NCBI RefSeq assembly: GCF_019097595.1
Contig: NC_080720.1
Span: 32,787,352 to 32,851,351 of the forward strand
Direction of reading: 5' to 3'
From: Hemibagrus wyckioides
Lineage: Eukaryota > Chordata > Actinopteri > Siluriformes > Bagridae
Length of the DNA: 64,000 nucleotides
The notes beneath the pieces were generated by a model. That model made no database searches. It saw nothing but the letters and a program-made list of their open reading frames with translations, and was not told the DNA's origin. A program made the translations under genes and the position numbers. The first letter of the stretch is position 1, and each line of letters begins with the position of its first letter. Shown piece after piece: positions 41,943 through 54,512 of the stretch.

Positions 41943-43400
41943 GATTCCCTGAGAAGGGAACAAGATGCTTCGGGATCAAAGCTTGCGAAGTGGAATCCTC
42001 TCGCAATGCACGCAGTCAGTTTCCTCAAGAGCTGACGAGCATGCTCCTCTCCTAAACAAACAACGCAAAGAGTGTGCATGTCATCCTCCATGATAACATC
42101 TAAATATATTCTTTATTCCCTAGTCTAGACAGACAGGAAAAACAATCAGCACCCAACGCTAACCCTTTACCTAATGCTAACTCCAACTCCACATTGACCT
42201 GACTAGCTCAGCTGAGCAAGACTCAAACTGAAGGAGACGAATCATGCAGACAGGATGAATGCAGATACAAGGTTTACTGCAAACAGTGCTGGTTATGGGA
42301 ATTGAGTTGCTCTAATGAACACCTCAACAACCTCTGAAAAACACACCCTGATACATAGTCATTTTATTCTTTTCTCTTATTTTTGCATGATGTCCCAAAC
42401 CAACAGCTCTCTATTGAAAAGCCCAACCTGTATTTTTTTTTCTTTTTTAAATTTTAGGGGTTTTCCAGACACCATTATCTTTTACTTTTTAATACTTCCA
42501 ATTTCCATTATAATCAAACTTTTGAGGTCAACCATAAAAAAACAATGGGCATCTTTAACCTTATCAGTGGGGTTTTTCCATCGTACTTTTGTCGAACAGC
42601 TCATCTGAGCATGAAAAGGCAACATGGCTAAATCTCAGGCCCACCTCTCTTCCTTTTGTTAATTAATCTTTAGGTTTTGTCTCTTTTATTAAACTTTCAT
42701 ATCTATAGCTAATTCATGTATTTTTCCTGTGTCCTTCTCCTAGCTTTATCCCGCTTTCAGCTAAACAACATCCTATCCTCCCTTGATGTCCTTCAGTGCA
42801 ATGCAATTTTGGTAAAGAACCAATTCCAGTCTCTCGAGGTACCAACACTCCTACGAGTGGACAAGATGCCCTTGACCACATCTCCAACTCTGGCTGTGCC
42901 ATAGTTAATGATGCAGTCCAAGTTTCATCCAGTTTAGAAAAGGCCTGCCAGACTGATGCTGCTAAAACTGTCACTAACTCTACACAGGCCATTTCTGTAC
43001 AGGGTTACTAAATTTACCCAAACCTCTCTTCCCTCTTGTCGTGTTAAACCTTACATTGTTAAACCATTAAACAGAGGTGGTCAGTAAACAGAGGTGGTGT
43101 CTGATAACCTTATCATGTTTTCTTCTCATTCTTATCATACAAACACTAACAAAAATTCATTCAAATACATATTAGACTTCAGAATTACTCCCACAAGACA
43201 AACACAGAGCACTTCCTGAAGACAAAGAAGCTGGAGTAATGTGATGTAGACACCCTTATATGTACTTTTATTATGCATATTCCCTTCGTCACATGGCTTA
43301 TCCGAGCCATTAAATGGCGTATGTGCACATAGGCACTACTATCATAATGAAGCATTCTCATACCTTTAGCCATGACTCAGTATCCCTCGAAAGGGAACCA
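41943..43400. mobile_element. DIRS-like non-autonomous element, copy 2
   Basis: Left end TTCCCTGAGAAGGGAAC, right end CCCTCGAAAGGGAAC (inverted). Bases ~42,000-42,143 match 4,855-5,035 and 43,190-43,400 match 5,040-5,225 of the first copy. Between them sits repeat X (42,145-43,195). No coding capacity. Confidence 0.6.
42145..43195. repeat. unclassified repeat X, copy 2 (diverged)
   Basis: Replaces a point of continuity in the DIRS-like element (GACAGGA(A/C)AAACAAT | ACAAACACAGAGCAC), so it is an insertion of ~1.05 kb. Diverged but alignable to 33,300-34,212 and 63,300-64,000. Confidence 0.5.
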
Positions 43401-43638
43401 CAAAGTGTCCAAACCCATCCATCACCCTGAACATGCCAGAAAACATAGCCACACTGTCAGAACTGCTGTTATGTTAAAGTAAATTAATCAACACCCTTTG
43501 ACCAATCAGAATTCAGACAATAGCATTGTGGTAAAATGTATTTTATTTTTTACATTTTATGATGTAACACTTCAGAGGTATCTGTAATAGACATGGTGTT
43601 CAGCATGAAGCTTAAACCGTACAGAGACAGCAAGAAGT

Positions 43639-45502
43639 TCAAATTTTGTAGGGAATTACAGCTTGATTTGGCATCTGTGGGTCGTAGTACTCAGGATTGT
43701 ACATTGGCTGTCGATTCATCAACTGTGGATTCATCTGCTGCGGATTTATTTTCTGTTGAATCATTGGGTGTTGAACCTTTGAATGTTGAATCATTGGCTG
43801 TTGAATCATCGATTGCGGATTCATTGGCTGTTGATTCATCGACTGTGGATTCACTGGTTGTGGAATAAACACCTGTGAGTACTGTATTGGGTGTAACAGA
43901 AAGATTTAATAAAGAAGAAGAAGACCATCAGGATACAAATATAATTTTTAATTTGCTCAGTTTCACTTTAACAATCAGTCATGGGTAAATTCTGGGTTTG
44001 TGACTTGAATATGACAAGATCAGAATCATACATGCCTCTATCCCCACCTGCATAACGCTCATGTAACTTCTGAATAGAGATTAGGTCTGTGGTTAATGCT
44101 CTTCACAGCCTCTGTGTTTATGTTCTCAGACTGTGGTCAGTGGTAGCATAAGTGCTTAAGGTTAGGGGTTGGTGTTCGGAAGTTTGGGTTTCAAGGGGGC
44201 TGTATCATGGCTGACCCTGCGCTCTGACCCCAACTTCCAAAGCTGGGATATGTAAAGAAAGACTGTGAAAAGGAAATTTTAGACTATAAATTGAAATTCA
44301 CTCACTGTAGTTGCAGTGTAGCAGGAGGCTTTACAGGCGAATGCATAAGTGCAGATAGAAATCTCAAGCAGAAAGAAAACTAGCAACACTCCATAGATCC
44401 CCTGACTCGTACAAACAGACACACAAAAAAATCAGTTCATTATAGTATAATGAATAATGATAATAAATAATGAAAAAGAGGTAATGAATCCCAGTCTGGT
44501 CTCATACTTTTAGATCCCACCATATGATAGTATGTAGTATGTAAGTAAATAAATAAGGTAAGTTAGTTAAGTAAGTACGAAGGTTATTAGGAAAATAAGT
44601 AGATCTGTCATAAAGCAGACCCAGAGGGTAGGACGCATGTGCGGGGTATTTAATAAACGGTAAAAAAGTAACCAAAAAGCTAACAGTGCAAAAAATTTGA
44701 AAAAAAAAGTGAAAAATCCACTATGTAACATCCCAGTACACAGTCACAGTAATTATCCACTCTGTAACATCACAAACACATGGAAACAGAGTGTACAATT
44801 CGCAACAAGGAACTGAAACTGAGGTGGTTATAAAGAGTGCAAAACAAACTTAATTATATATATGTGTATATAATTAAACACAGATCATATTCAGAAGGCT
44901 GGTGACTGTGGGGGTGGGAGTGTTGGGGGTTGCTGGTGATTCCTGGGAGCTGAAGCCTGTGGTGGCCATGTTTGTTAGCAGTGGTACAACAGAATCTGTG
45001 ACATTACACAGTGTGACATCTGTAATTGAGTTGAATAAGTAAAGAAATGAGATAACAAGCAACAAACGAGGCCAATAAATAAACCTCAACACAAAAGAAA
45101 GTGAAAAGTAGCTGCTACAAAATCCTGCAATTTTGGAAACTATGAGTAGGAATTAGCCAAGGTGAAAAAAAAATGTATTTATGTACAAAATACAAACCAA
45201 ATAGTTGGTAAAACATCTGTAACAGCTGTGATAGTAATACCTGTATTGAGCGAATATTATGAAGATTGAGAACAGGATGATGACGATGATGGCTGCAGCC
45301 ACAGAACTGAAGACACTTATTATCAGCGAGGCTTTCAACTAATCAGAGAGGAAAGAGTCACGTTAAGTCCAGGACATTTCCTTCATGAATAAAAAATTAC
45401 TGATTGATATAAAGAAATGAAGAGAACGTCATGTTTCCATACCACAGAGGAGGAGTTCGGGTGGATCGCTGTAGCACCTGACAGAGCTCCAGACACCATA
45501 AA
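43639..45502 (-). CDS. G6: MS4A-family gene (type c), lacks start and TM1 exons, long Gln/Pro/Met tail
   Basis: Exons: 45,443-45,502 (FMVSGALSGATAIHP), 45,198-45,338 (LKASLIISVFSSVAAAIIVI, then QYRYYYHSCYRCFTNYL), 44,306-44,401 (GIYGVLLVFFLLEISICTY, two residues shorter in TM4 through a 6-nt in-frame deletion) and tail 43,639-43,881. All are open and in phase. The tail is built on PQxMNxQPM / IQQPM repeats and ends YNPEYYDPQMPNQAVIPYKI. The acceptor used by its paralogs is mutated (TTACAG to TTACAC); the next AG, 8 nt on (AATACAG|TAC), keeps the frame. The start and TM1 exons are deleted upstream at ~45,860. It needs an unseen 5' exon to be expressed as protein; otherwise a recent pseudogene. 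Confidence 0.7.
44141..44266 (+). mobile_element. tRNA-derived SINE with internal deletion
   Basis: Head resembles a tRNA promoter (GTGGTAGCATAAGTGCTTAA, then GGTTTCAAG like a B box), joined directly to the tail GGGGGCTGTATCATGGCTGA and CCAAAGCTGGGATATGTAAA. Lies in the G6 intron before the tail exon. Confidence 0.65.
44880..45025 (-). other. type c intronic or extra-loop sequence of uncertain status
   Basis: The minus strand reads DVTLCNVTDSVVPLLTNMA and a Pro/Thr-rich stretch, open in both G6 and G3, preceded in G6 by a plausible acceptor (CAATTACAG). It could be an alternative loop exon or retained intron. Confidence 0.25.
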
Positions 45503-46018
45503 CTGTTCAAATAAAGGAATTCATGATGTTTATCATGTATCAAGAATAACAACCAACAGTAAGAACAAGGCAGTGAAGTTAGTTACATAAGTATTCACAC
45601 CCCTCTGACTTTTCTAATGTAAAGCTGTACACCTGTGTAAATGTGTGTGTGTGTTAGTTATTAATTTATATCCATACAGTGTGTAGAGCAACAATAAACC
45701 TACTGTTTAAATGCCACAACAGCACATAGCAGCCATGAGGTCAGTGGTGACTTGAAGTGTGATGCTGCCACCACCATGTTTCACTAAAATAAACAATTTT
45801 TTGTTGTTTTATCACGATATTCATTATGTTACTTCTATTTTCTTATGTGGAAAAGTTCAGATATCTACCTAACAGGAGGTCATATATTTATTATGAAAGG
45901 GTGAAGTGGTTTATTTCAATAAAAATGCTTAAAAGTTTTTAAACTGAATTGTATCAGATGAGTATTGGCTGAAACTCAAGGCTCCAGTATTGGTACTGAT
46001 ATCAGACAACAACAAGGT

Positions 46019-47269
46019 AACCCAAGATGGCAGAGACCAGGCCCCAAGCCCTCGGAGTCGCCTGATGCTGGTGGCCAGGAGAAGAGTCAACGGAAGCTGT
46101 GCGCGAGAAAGCGGAAGCGCGGCAATAGGGTGGGTGTCCATTGTAGGCTAAAAACAAACCCTAGCCGGCCGGCACTCCCCTCCATACTGCTATCAAATGT
46201 CTGCTCCCTAGATAATCAACTGGACTACATCCGACTCCAGCAAGCTACACGGTGTGAGTTCAGAGACTGCTGCGTTTTTGTTTTCATGGAGACGTGGCTC
46301 AGTGACAGAGTTCCGGACACCGCCATTCAGCTAGCTGGGCTAACCATGTTTCATGCTGACAGAAATGCAGCTCTGTGCGGAAGGACTCGCAGTGGCAGTG
46401 TGTGTGTTTACATCAACACGAAATGGTGTAAGGACTCTGTGCTTGTTTCTAATTACTGTTCATCACTAGTGGAGTTTGTGACTGTTAGATGCAGAACTTT
46501 TTATTTACCCCGGGAATTCACAGCTGCTTTCATTTTCGGAGTGTACATTCCCCCCAGCGCTAATGCTAGAGAGGCTCTGTGTGAGCTCTACAGAGCTATT
46601 AGCGAGCTGCAGAATGCTCACATCGACGGACTGTTTATTATTGCCGGAGATTTCAATCATGCAAATCTCAAGTCTGTTCTCCCTAAATTCCATCAGGATG
46701 TGGACTTTGCGACGAGAGGGGCGAACACACTGGATCTTGTTTACACAAACATTCCCAGCGTGCCCCGCCCCCACCTCAGCTACTCAGATCACATCTCTGT
46801 TATGTTGATTCCAGCATACAGACCACTCGTCGGATGCACTAAACCGGTTATGAAACAGGTTAAAACCTGGCCAGCAGGAGCCACCTCTGCTCTTCATGAC
46901 CAGCCCTCCTCCAGAGGAACAGGTGCTCTGTCTCACCACGGCTGATGTGAGGAAAACTGTACGCAGAGTTAACCCATGGAAAGCTGCTGGACCAGAAAAC
47001 ATTCCTGGCAGAGTGCTCAGGGAATGTGCAGAACAGCTAGTGGATGTCTTCACAGACATCTTCAACATCTCCCTGAGCAGCGCTGTCATCTCAACATGCC
47101 TTAAGTCCACCACCATCATCCCCGTGCAAGTCTCCAGTGTCCTGTCTCCATGAGTACCATCCCGTTGCACTCACATCCATCATCATGAAGTGCTTCGAGA
47201 GGCTCGTCATGAGGCACATTAAGAACCTGCTGCCACCATCACTTGACCCCATGCAGTTTGCGTATCGTT
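46019..47269 (+). mobile_element. CR1/L2-like LINE, 3'-truncated with internal deletion
   Basis: The 5' part includes a basic region ([18 protein letters not shown]), then a nearly intact endonuclease domain: [59 protein letters not shown] and [14 protein letters not shown]. After [11 protein letters not shown] it jumps (~400 bp missing) to [20 protein letters not shown] and [16 protein letters not shown], then the RT start ([20 protein letters not shown]), and ends abruptly at 47,269. Same type as 1623-3387. Confidence 0.85.
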
Positions 47270-48040
47270 CAAATTTTTTTCCTCATAAAAAAATCAGAAT
47301 TCAAAAACACTGATCTGCTTTTCTGACCAATGTTTTATTAAAGGATAACTCCCCCCTGAATTATATATCACACTATATACAGCTACAGCGGGGACCAAAG
47401 CACCTTTATCTCACCCAATATCCCCTAGTGATAAGATCCTTCCATGTTACATACAAGAAGGATGGAATCATAAATGAACAAACTTATATTTAAAGTAACA
47501 AAGTGATAATTAAAATCCTATTAGAGAGAAGCTCCTTATGCAGTTTTATTCTAGAAATGAAGAAGAGGAGAAGAAAAAAAAAACCTGAAGCAAGCTTTAG
47601 TACTTGGACCCTAAACTTTATCTGATTAGCAAATGTTGCTGCTAGTCTGTTGTTTGATGCTGTATTTAAACTACTAGTAGCTGCAGTGGAGTTCTGTAAA
47701 ACCTTTTCCTCACACTCTAACCCCCCCCCCCAGCAACCTGAAACCTTTCTCTATCACCCTAAAACCTTTACCCAACACCCTAAAACCTTCCAAACAACCT
47801 AAAACCTTTCCCTAACACCCCAAAACCTGTCCCTAATACCATAAAACCCCCTCAACAACCTTTCCCTAACACCCTAAAACCTTCTGCTAACATCCTAAAG
47901 CCTTTCCCTAACACCCTAAAACCTTTCCCTAAAACCCTAGAGCCAATCACCACTTTTGCAGAGCTTCAGAAACACCTGGAATTAGAAGGTACAATTGTTT
48001 AAAAAAAAAAGTAAGTAATGCATTCAACCCCATGGCCCAT
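47270..48040. other. duplicated spacer with telomere-like minisatellite
   Basis: 47,300-47,670 aligns with 24,075-24,430 plus 24,981-25,030 (without the family C Tc1 element). 47,715-47,945 is a degenerate ~21-bp tandem array built on CCCTAA (CCCTAACACCCTAAAACCTTT). No gene seen. Confidence 0.65.
47715..47945. repeat. degenerate CCCTAA-rich minisatellite
   Basis: Roughly ten or eleven imperfect units of CCCTAACACCCTAAAACCTTT type. CCCTAA is the complement of the vertebrate telomere hexamer TTAGGG, but the units are longer and irregular. Confidence 0.8.
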
Positions 48041-48049
48041 TTGCACGCT

Positions 48050-48690
48050 CACTACACAAGACTCCTTGCTGAAGAAAAAGCATGTTGAAGCTCATTTCAC
48101 AACATTTGGAAAAGCTTGTGAAATACTGGGAGAATATAGTCAGGTCAGATGAGACCAAAATTTAACTCTTTACATGTCATAATACACACCATGTTTGGAG
48201 GACAAATGGCACTGCACATCACCCCAAAAACACCACACCAACAGTTCATAAAACTAAACGAAGGATGAATGGAAAAAATGTACTGAGACATTCTTGATAA
48301 AAATCTGCCAGGAGGATGAAGATGAAATTAGGGTCGACATTTCAGCAGGACACTGATCCCAAACACACAGCCAAGGAAACTCTCAACTTGTTTCAAAGAA
48401 AGAAAATAAAGCTGCTTGAATGGCCCAGCCAATCACCTGACTTGAATCCAATTGAAATTCTATGGAAAGAACTAAAGGTCAGAGTTCATAGTAGAGGTCC
48501 ATGGAACCTTCAAGATTTGAAGACTGCTGTGTGTGAAAGAATGGGCCAAAATCACACCTGAGCAGTGCATGCTATTAGTTTCCCCATACATCTTGAAGCT
48601 GTTCAAGCTGTTGTTACCAAGTATTAAATGAATTTCAGTAAGTGTGTTCAATACTTTTTCCCTGTGTCATTTCACATTATTACACATAAC
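48050..48690 (+). mobile_element. Tc1 family D remnant
   Basis: Frame 48,316-48,561 gives [20 protein letters not shown] and [20 protein letters not shown], the last two catalytic regions of a Tc1 transposase. The 3' end has the typical TTTCACATTATTACACATAA. N-terminal half absent. Paralog of 25,125-25,445. Confidence 0.75.
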
Positions 48691-51600
48691 TTCATTGCCA
48701 CCAGCGTCAGGCCACCAGAGGGGGCCCTCACCCGAGTTTTAGTGCTGCATGCGAAGGAACACTTCCAGGCTTGCAGATATTTATACAATGTGTGCATTAC
48801 ATTAGAACACGAAGTATTATTCCCTGCGATGTACTGAGCCGTTTGCTACTTGTGCTATTTCTTAGATTACTGTGTATGACTTGTGCTTTGACTTTTGGCG
48901 TTTCATGTGTTTTGGTTTGTGCTACGCTTTTGTTTGTTCGAGTATACTTATTCTCCAGTTTTGACCCTTGTTTGCCTGTTTCTGGTTCTTGCCTTCTGCC
49001 CGTTGTTTTAGACTTGCTAAATAAAGCTCTTGTTTATGGTCTGCCTCCAGCTATGCTTCTACTGCGGAGGCTTGGGTGACCAGGTCTCGGCTTGCCCTGA
49101 AAAGCCCACTACGTCCAAGGTAAGGGAGAACTACTGGTGCTCATGCTTTACATTAAAAGTGACCTTGCACTATGATCAGGATTCTGTTGTGGTCTCAGCC
49201 CTAGTGGACTCCAGAGCGGCCATCAACCTGATTGACTACCACCTCATGGAGAAGCTTTGTCTTCCTACCCAGCCCTGTAAGACTTCTCTACAAGTGATGG
49301 CAGTTCACAATCGCCCCATCAGGAAGGGCCTCAGACCAACCCATTTACCCTACAGGTCGGATTATTACATTATGAGGAAATTCCATTTTTTGTCATCTCT
49401 AATTCTACCATTGGTTCATCCACACTTATAGCAGCATAGCCAACCTGTTGACCCCCCTCCTACTGGGCAAACTGAGGTGACCACAATGGACGAAGTAGGC
49501 CTGGGCAGCCTTCGCTCAGCTGAAAAAGATCTTCACCACAGCTCCAATACTGAAACACCCAGACCCCAGCCTTCCATTTATCATCAAGGTGGATGCCTCC
49601 AGCTGCGGGATCAGGGCAGTGCTTTCCCAGTGCCATGGGAACCCAAGGAGAATCTACCCCTGCGTCTACTTCTCCAGTGGCTGGAGGAGGTCCTACACCC
49701 ATTCCTGGTGCTATCATAGAAACATGGAATACCTCTGAAATGCTAGATGGCTGAACTCGTGCCAAGCCCGGTGGGCACTGTTCTTCACGAGGTTCCAGTT
49801 CATGGTTACGTATCGTACTGGATCTAAGAAAGTAGATGAGTAGTAGATATCTATGAAAGTAGATAAGTAGATGCCCTGTCATGATGTCATGACCCTACAA
49901 GTTCTCCCACACTGCCAGGGCCCATACTGCCGCCCTTGTTCGTGCTCACCCGCATCTGGTGGAACCTCATGGAGGAAATACAACAGGACCAGGTCAACGA
50001 GCTACCTACCTGTCTTGCTACCAAGCTCTACATACCTACCTTGCTGCGATCCCAAGTATTACAGTGGGTGCATGAGGCACCCAACTTGGGCCACCCAGGC
50101 ATCCAACACACCATGACTCTCATTCAGAATCGGTTCTGGTGGCCCTCCCACTCCCAGGATGTGGTGGATTACATAGAGTCATGTGCTACCTGTGCTCAGT
50201 CCTGAACGAGCTGCCAGCCCCCCACTGGACTTTATGGAACCCTTCCTGTTCCCCAGCAACCCTGGTCAAATATGGAGGTTGATTTTGGGAGGTTTCAACA
50301 CGATTGTAGTGGCAATTGACAGGTTCTCGAAGGCTTGCCAAGTGGTACCCCTGAAAGACCTGCTCACGACCATGAAGACCACCACAGTGTTTTTTAACCT
50401 GTGTCAGATCATGGGCTGCAATTCACGTCTCGGGTCTGGAGGGCGTTTAACACACATCTGGGGATCAACGTCAGTCTCAGCTGGGGCTTCCACATACAGT
50501 CTAACGGGAAGAAGGAGTGGCTGAACCAAGAGATTTGCCGGTATCTGTAAAACGGTCCTACTGTAGCCGAGTTTTTCCCATGGGCAGAATACACAGAAAC
50601 TCTCTCACACACTCATCGACAGGACTCACCTCATTCCAGTGTATCCTGACCGCCCCGTTCCTGTGGTCGGGTGAGCCCTCAGAAATGCTGGCCCTAGATG
50701 ACTGGGTCCGTCACAGCCAGGAGTTCCGGGAGAGTGCCCATGGCCATCTGCAAAGGTCCATTGCAGTAGGCTACTTTGATGTCATAAACCGATCGGTCTG
50801 CAAAGCGCTGCATGAAGTCAAACACATTAAATTATGTGCTTGGATCATGAGATTCGTAGCAATATGGGATTAAATTCGTAATATTTTGAGAATAATGTCA
50901 TTATTTACATTAACATGTTTAGAGTGATGAATAATATATTAGGCCTATTTGTGTATAGTGAAATTAATGTATTAATAAAACGACTTAATGCACTAAGCTA
51001 TGTTGAGAATACGCATAAAAGTGAGACTTTACTCGTTGCGTGCACATCTACCTTTTTTAATAATAAGGTAGGTATAACTTATCTGCTTTGAACATCTGCT
51101 TGTTCACATTACTCTAAACACCTTGATGTATATGGCATTATAAATAAAACTTTACAACTTAATCCCTATATTGCATGAGTTTAATACTGTTGCATGAAGT
51201 CAAACATTAAATGATGTGCTTGGCCACGGAATTTCTCTCAGAAGCAGATTAAAACAAGCAACAAAGAAAGTAAACGTGTGGAATTCATTTTTAACATTTT
51301 TAACATTTTCAGCTGTGAGTTTTCAATGTCATAACTTCATGGTGTGAGGTTTTACTGCATGTGATGGAAGCGGGAAGAGCGCGTTGCCCTGCAGGCAGCT
51401 GAACACGGAGCGCGAGCATCCATCTAAAAAAAATCTTAAGATTCCACAAATGCGCCCTTCTTCTACTTACGCACTTGTTTTGAGTGTAATGGATAAAACA
51501 TATTGTGCCTAAAATCTATTTTAAGTCATTGTTATAATATTATAGCAATATGTAAAAATTTGTTTATGGACTGGTCAAATGGCTCTAACATTTTTATGCC

Positions 51601-52689
51601 TCAGTTATTAATAGTTTCATCATACACGTTTTGATCCTTACTGTAGCACTTATATATTATCTTATGTCACGTTTATATATTCGCTAAAACACTTCTAAAT
51701 ATGAAATATATCGATCTATCTGAACATGGTCTCTGTTTAATAATCACTGTGGCATCTCCCTCCCGCAGCCCGCTGCTATGTACAGTACTGTAAACTCGTA
51801 TCTTGTACTGTAAAACTTGTACTGTATCTTACTTCCCACATTCATCCAAGTTTATGTAGCACATTTCTCTGACATTAAATAGCATATAACATATAAAACT
51901 GTACAATAACTCACCTTTGTATGTCACAATCTAGTCTTTAGTTAGTTTAATCTGTTTAATACTTTCTAACCAAAATGATGAGCAAGCTGAAGAGTCTGCA
52001 TAATGTTTATTTTTTATTTAATGCAATCAGACCACATTTTTATTAGTTTAAGGTTTTTATTGAGTGATTACATTGATCTCAAGAACTGAACTGTGCTGGA
52101 CACAGACACACACACATACATAACACATGCGAACAAAAAAGAACTGGACTGTGCTGGACATAGTCAGACACACACACAATCATTCTACACGTGCACCATT
52201 GAGAGCATCCTGACGGGAAGTATCACAGCCTGGTTTGGGAACAGCACCGAACAGGACAGGCAAGCTCTCCAGAGGGTGGTGCGATCAGCCGAGCTTACCA
52301 TCCGCACCGAGCTTCCTGACCTGGACACCATATACATCAAGCGGTGCTGGACCAAAGCCAGGAAGATTATGAAGGACCTCAGCCATCCCAATAATGGACT
52401 CTTCTCTCTGTTGAGGTCAGGGAAACGTTTCCATTCCTTGAAGGCGAACACAGAGAGAATGAGGAGAAGCTTCTTCCCGCAGGCCATTCGGGCCCTCAAC
52501 CAGAACACCTAGAATCTGGACTTTCTGGACATACTCACACATGACATGACATTCTACCTCAGCTGATTGTTGCACATGCAATAATTGCACTACTTTGTAC
52601 TCTGCACTATTCTGTACACACAATAACACTCTCACTATACATCTTTCCTGTACATCTTGAGTGCACACTGCACCGTCACTTTACTCCCT

Positions 52690-52970
52690 GTTCAATTGGA
52701 CATTTATACTTGCCTTATATATACATCTACATATATATTTATATATTTATCTTACATATGCACACTGTACATACTGTATCCTTTTTTTTGTTAATATTTT
52801 TATTATATTACTTTTATTTTATTTTTCATATTTATATTTACTTCTATTGATACTACCTATATATATTTATATTATATACATATATATCTACATATACATA
52901 TATATGTATATATGTATATATGTGTATGTATATATATATATATATATATAGACATATATTTGCATGTGCA
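52690..52970. repeat. AT-rich microsatellites in the LINE 3' UTR
   Basis: (TA)n / (TATG)n tracts, densest at 52,870-52,955. The reading frames over them are composition artefacts. Confidence 0.85.
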
Positions 52971-53276
52971 TATCTGATCTGACACTTGACTTTCCACACT
53001 GTCCACACTGTAAATTTTAAATTTTTCTTTTTTTTTACTCTTTCTTTTTGTGTAAGACAGTCGTAAAAAGCATTTCACTACATGTCGTACTGTGTATGAT
53101 TTTGTATGTGAAATGTCCTGTTTGCACGCACATGTCACTTTACATTTCACTTTACATTTATATTTATATTAGTCTTAGTTACATGTGTCACTTTAATAAC
53201 TGCAATCACTGTATACACTGTTCTTTCATTGTCTAACATTGTCTTGGTCTTTGCACAAAGTCGGCCTATATGTTGT

Positions 53277-53312
53277 TTGTCTTGTCTTGTCTTGTCTTGT
53301 CTTGTCTTGTCT
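53277..53312. repeat. (CTTGT)n microsatellite
   Basis: About seven perfect CTTGT units within the LINE 3' UTR. Confidence 0.95.
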
Positions 53313-53958
53313 TCCTGTGCACTTCTGTTGTATGTCTTAAAGATTGCACCTTAAGTATAGTTTAAGTATAGTTTAATTTTTTTAGTCTAATTTAAATTTT
53401 TAAATTATAGTTTAATTTTTTATCTCTATGTTTAGCTCTGTGTTTGTCTGCGTCACTGTACTTTGTCTGTGTTCTGTGTAGCACCTCTGGTCTAGGAGGA
53501 ACGTTGTTTCACTTCACTGTGCACTGCATCTGCTATATACGGATGAAGTGACAATAAAGCTTCTTTGACTTTGACTTTGGGCGGCGGTTTCTTTTATGAT
53601 AGCTTCCTCGAAGAAAGACCGGTCCATTATCCCTTCAAATATTGCAATCGGTCCTGGTCCAAGTCTGGATATTGCCCCCCAAACAGTGCTTAATTTGTAA
53701 AAGAATAATTTCTGGAACAAAACCAGCAGTCTCTCGCCACTGTGACCGACACCAACCACACAACTTCAGTTTTCCCGGAACATGACGTCACTGACCGGTG
53801 GTAGTGCAATTATATACATTAACCCGTTGCTGAATGGTCTCGTGTATTATTCTGTTCCATATCGATCATATATTTCAGATGATATGTGTTCCTAAATACT
53901 GACGCCCGCTACATTAGAATGCATTTACGCCCCAAGTCGAAGCCATTTAACTCTTTCT

Positions 53959-54268
53959 CCAGGGGCGATTCTAGGATTTTCATTTAAGGGGGGCTCAGCC
54001 CCCAATGAGGGGAAATAGTAAAAATAAATAAATAAATAAAAGTCTGCCGGAGTTTTTATATAAAATTTAAAGGGGACTGAGGAGATCACCAGTTTGTGTA
54101 AAGCATGGGCTTCGCTAGGCCATTTCTATTCAGCCCCCCTAAAAATTATGTGATTCTCCACTGTACACAAATTGGTGTCATATGAAAACGGCGGCTCTTC
54201 GGCTCCTCCCCGTCTTTCAGCGCGTTCTTCAATCCGCAGACCGCGGCGTCGCAGAGCGAGGATCAGAG

Positions 54269-54309
<41 letters not shown>

Positions 54310-54512
54310 TCAGGAAGACTCGTATTTGGCTTGTTCAGTACTCAAATGTTATACACGTCTATGCAATACAGTGGAATGCTGCAATAAGTTTACCATCCTA
54401 CCATGTTAGTCAAACCTTTATTTTAATTAATTAATTATTATTATTTTTACTATTATACCCACATTGGGGGCTGAGCCCCCCTTAAATGAAAATCCTAGAA
54501 CCATCCCTGGTG
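53959..54512. mobile_element. small DNA transposon-like element with ~50-bp inverted ends
   Basis: Left CAGGGGCGATTCTAGGATTT and TTAAGGGGGGCTCAGCCCCC are mirrored at the right by GGGGGCTGAGCCCCCCTTAA and AAATCCTAGAACCATCCCTGG. The interior has no coding domain and holds a (TG)n run at 54,273-54,308. A second mirrored pair with GGGGGGCT/AGCCC motifs lies just outside (54,112-54,150 and 54,545-54,590). Confidence 0.65.

Larger units (their letters stand above)
52150..53578 (+). mobile_element. CR1/L2-like LINE, 5'-truncated, 3' end present
   Basis: Frame 52,093-52,512 gives the ORF2 C-terminus: YTCTIESILTGSITAWFGNS, LQRVVRSAELTIRTELPDLD, RCWTKARKIMKDLSHPNNG and RSFFPQAIRALN. A ~1.05 kb AT-rich 3' UTR follows and ends in GTGACAATAAAGCTTCTTTG with a (TTTGAC)n tail at 53,565-53,578, typical of this clade. 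Confidence 0.85.

Noticed and set aside
43593..43868. Plus-strand Ser/Val-rich repetitive frame (VESLAVESS... type)
   Set aside because: Exact antisense of the Gln/Pro/Met tail exon of G6; the minus-strand reading is conserved between paralogs and continues YNPEYY...AVIPY.
47715..47945. CRISPR-like or telomere array
   Set aside because: Units are contiguous without unique spacers, so not CRISPR; units are irregular and ~21 bp, so not a true telomere tract.
52661..52951. Tyr/Ile-rich frame of 96 codons
   Set aside because: Low-complexity AT microsatellite in a LINE 3' UTR.
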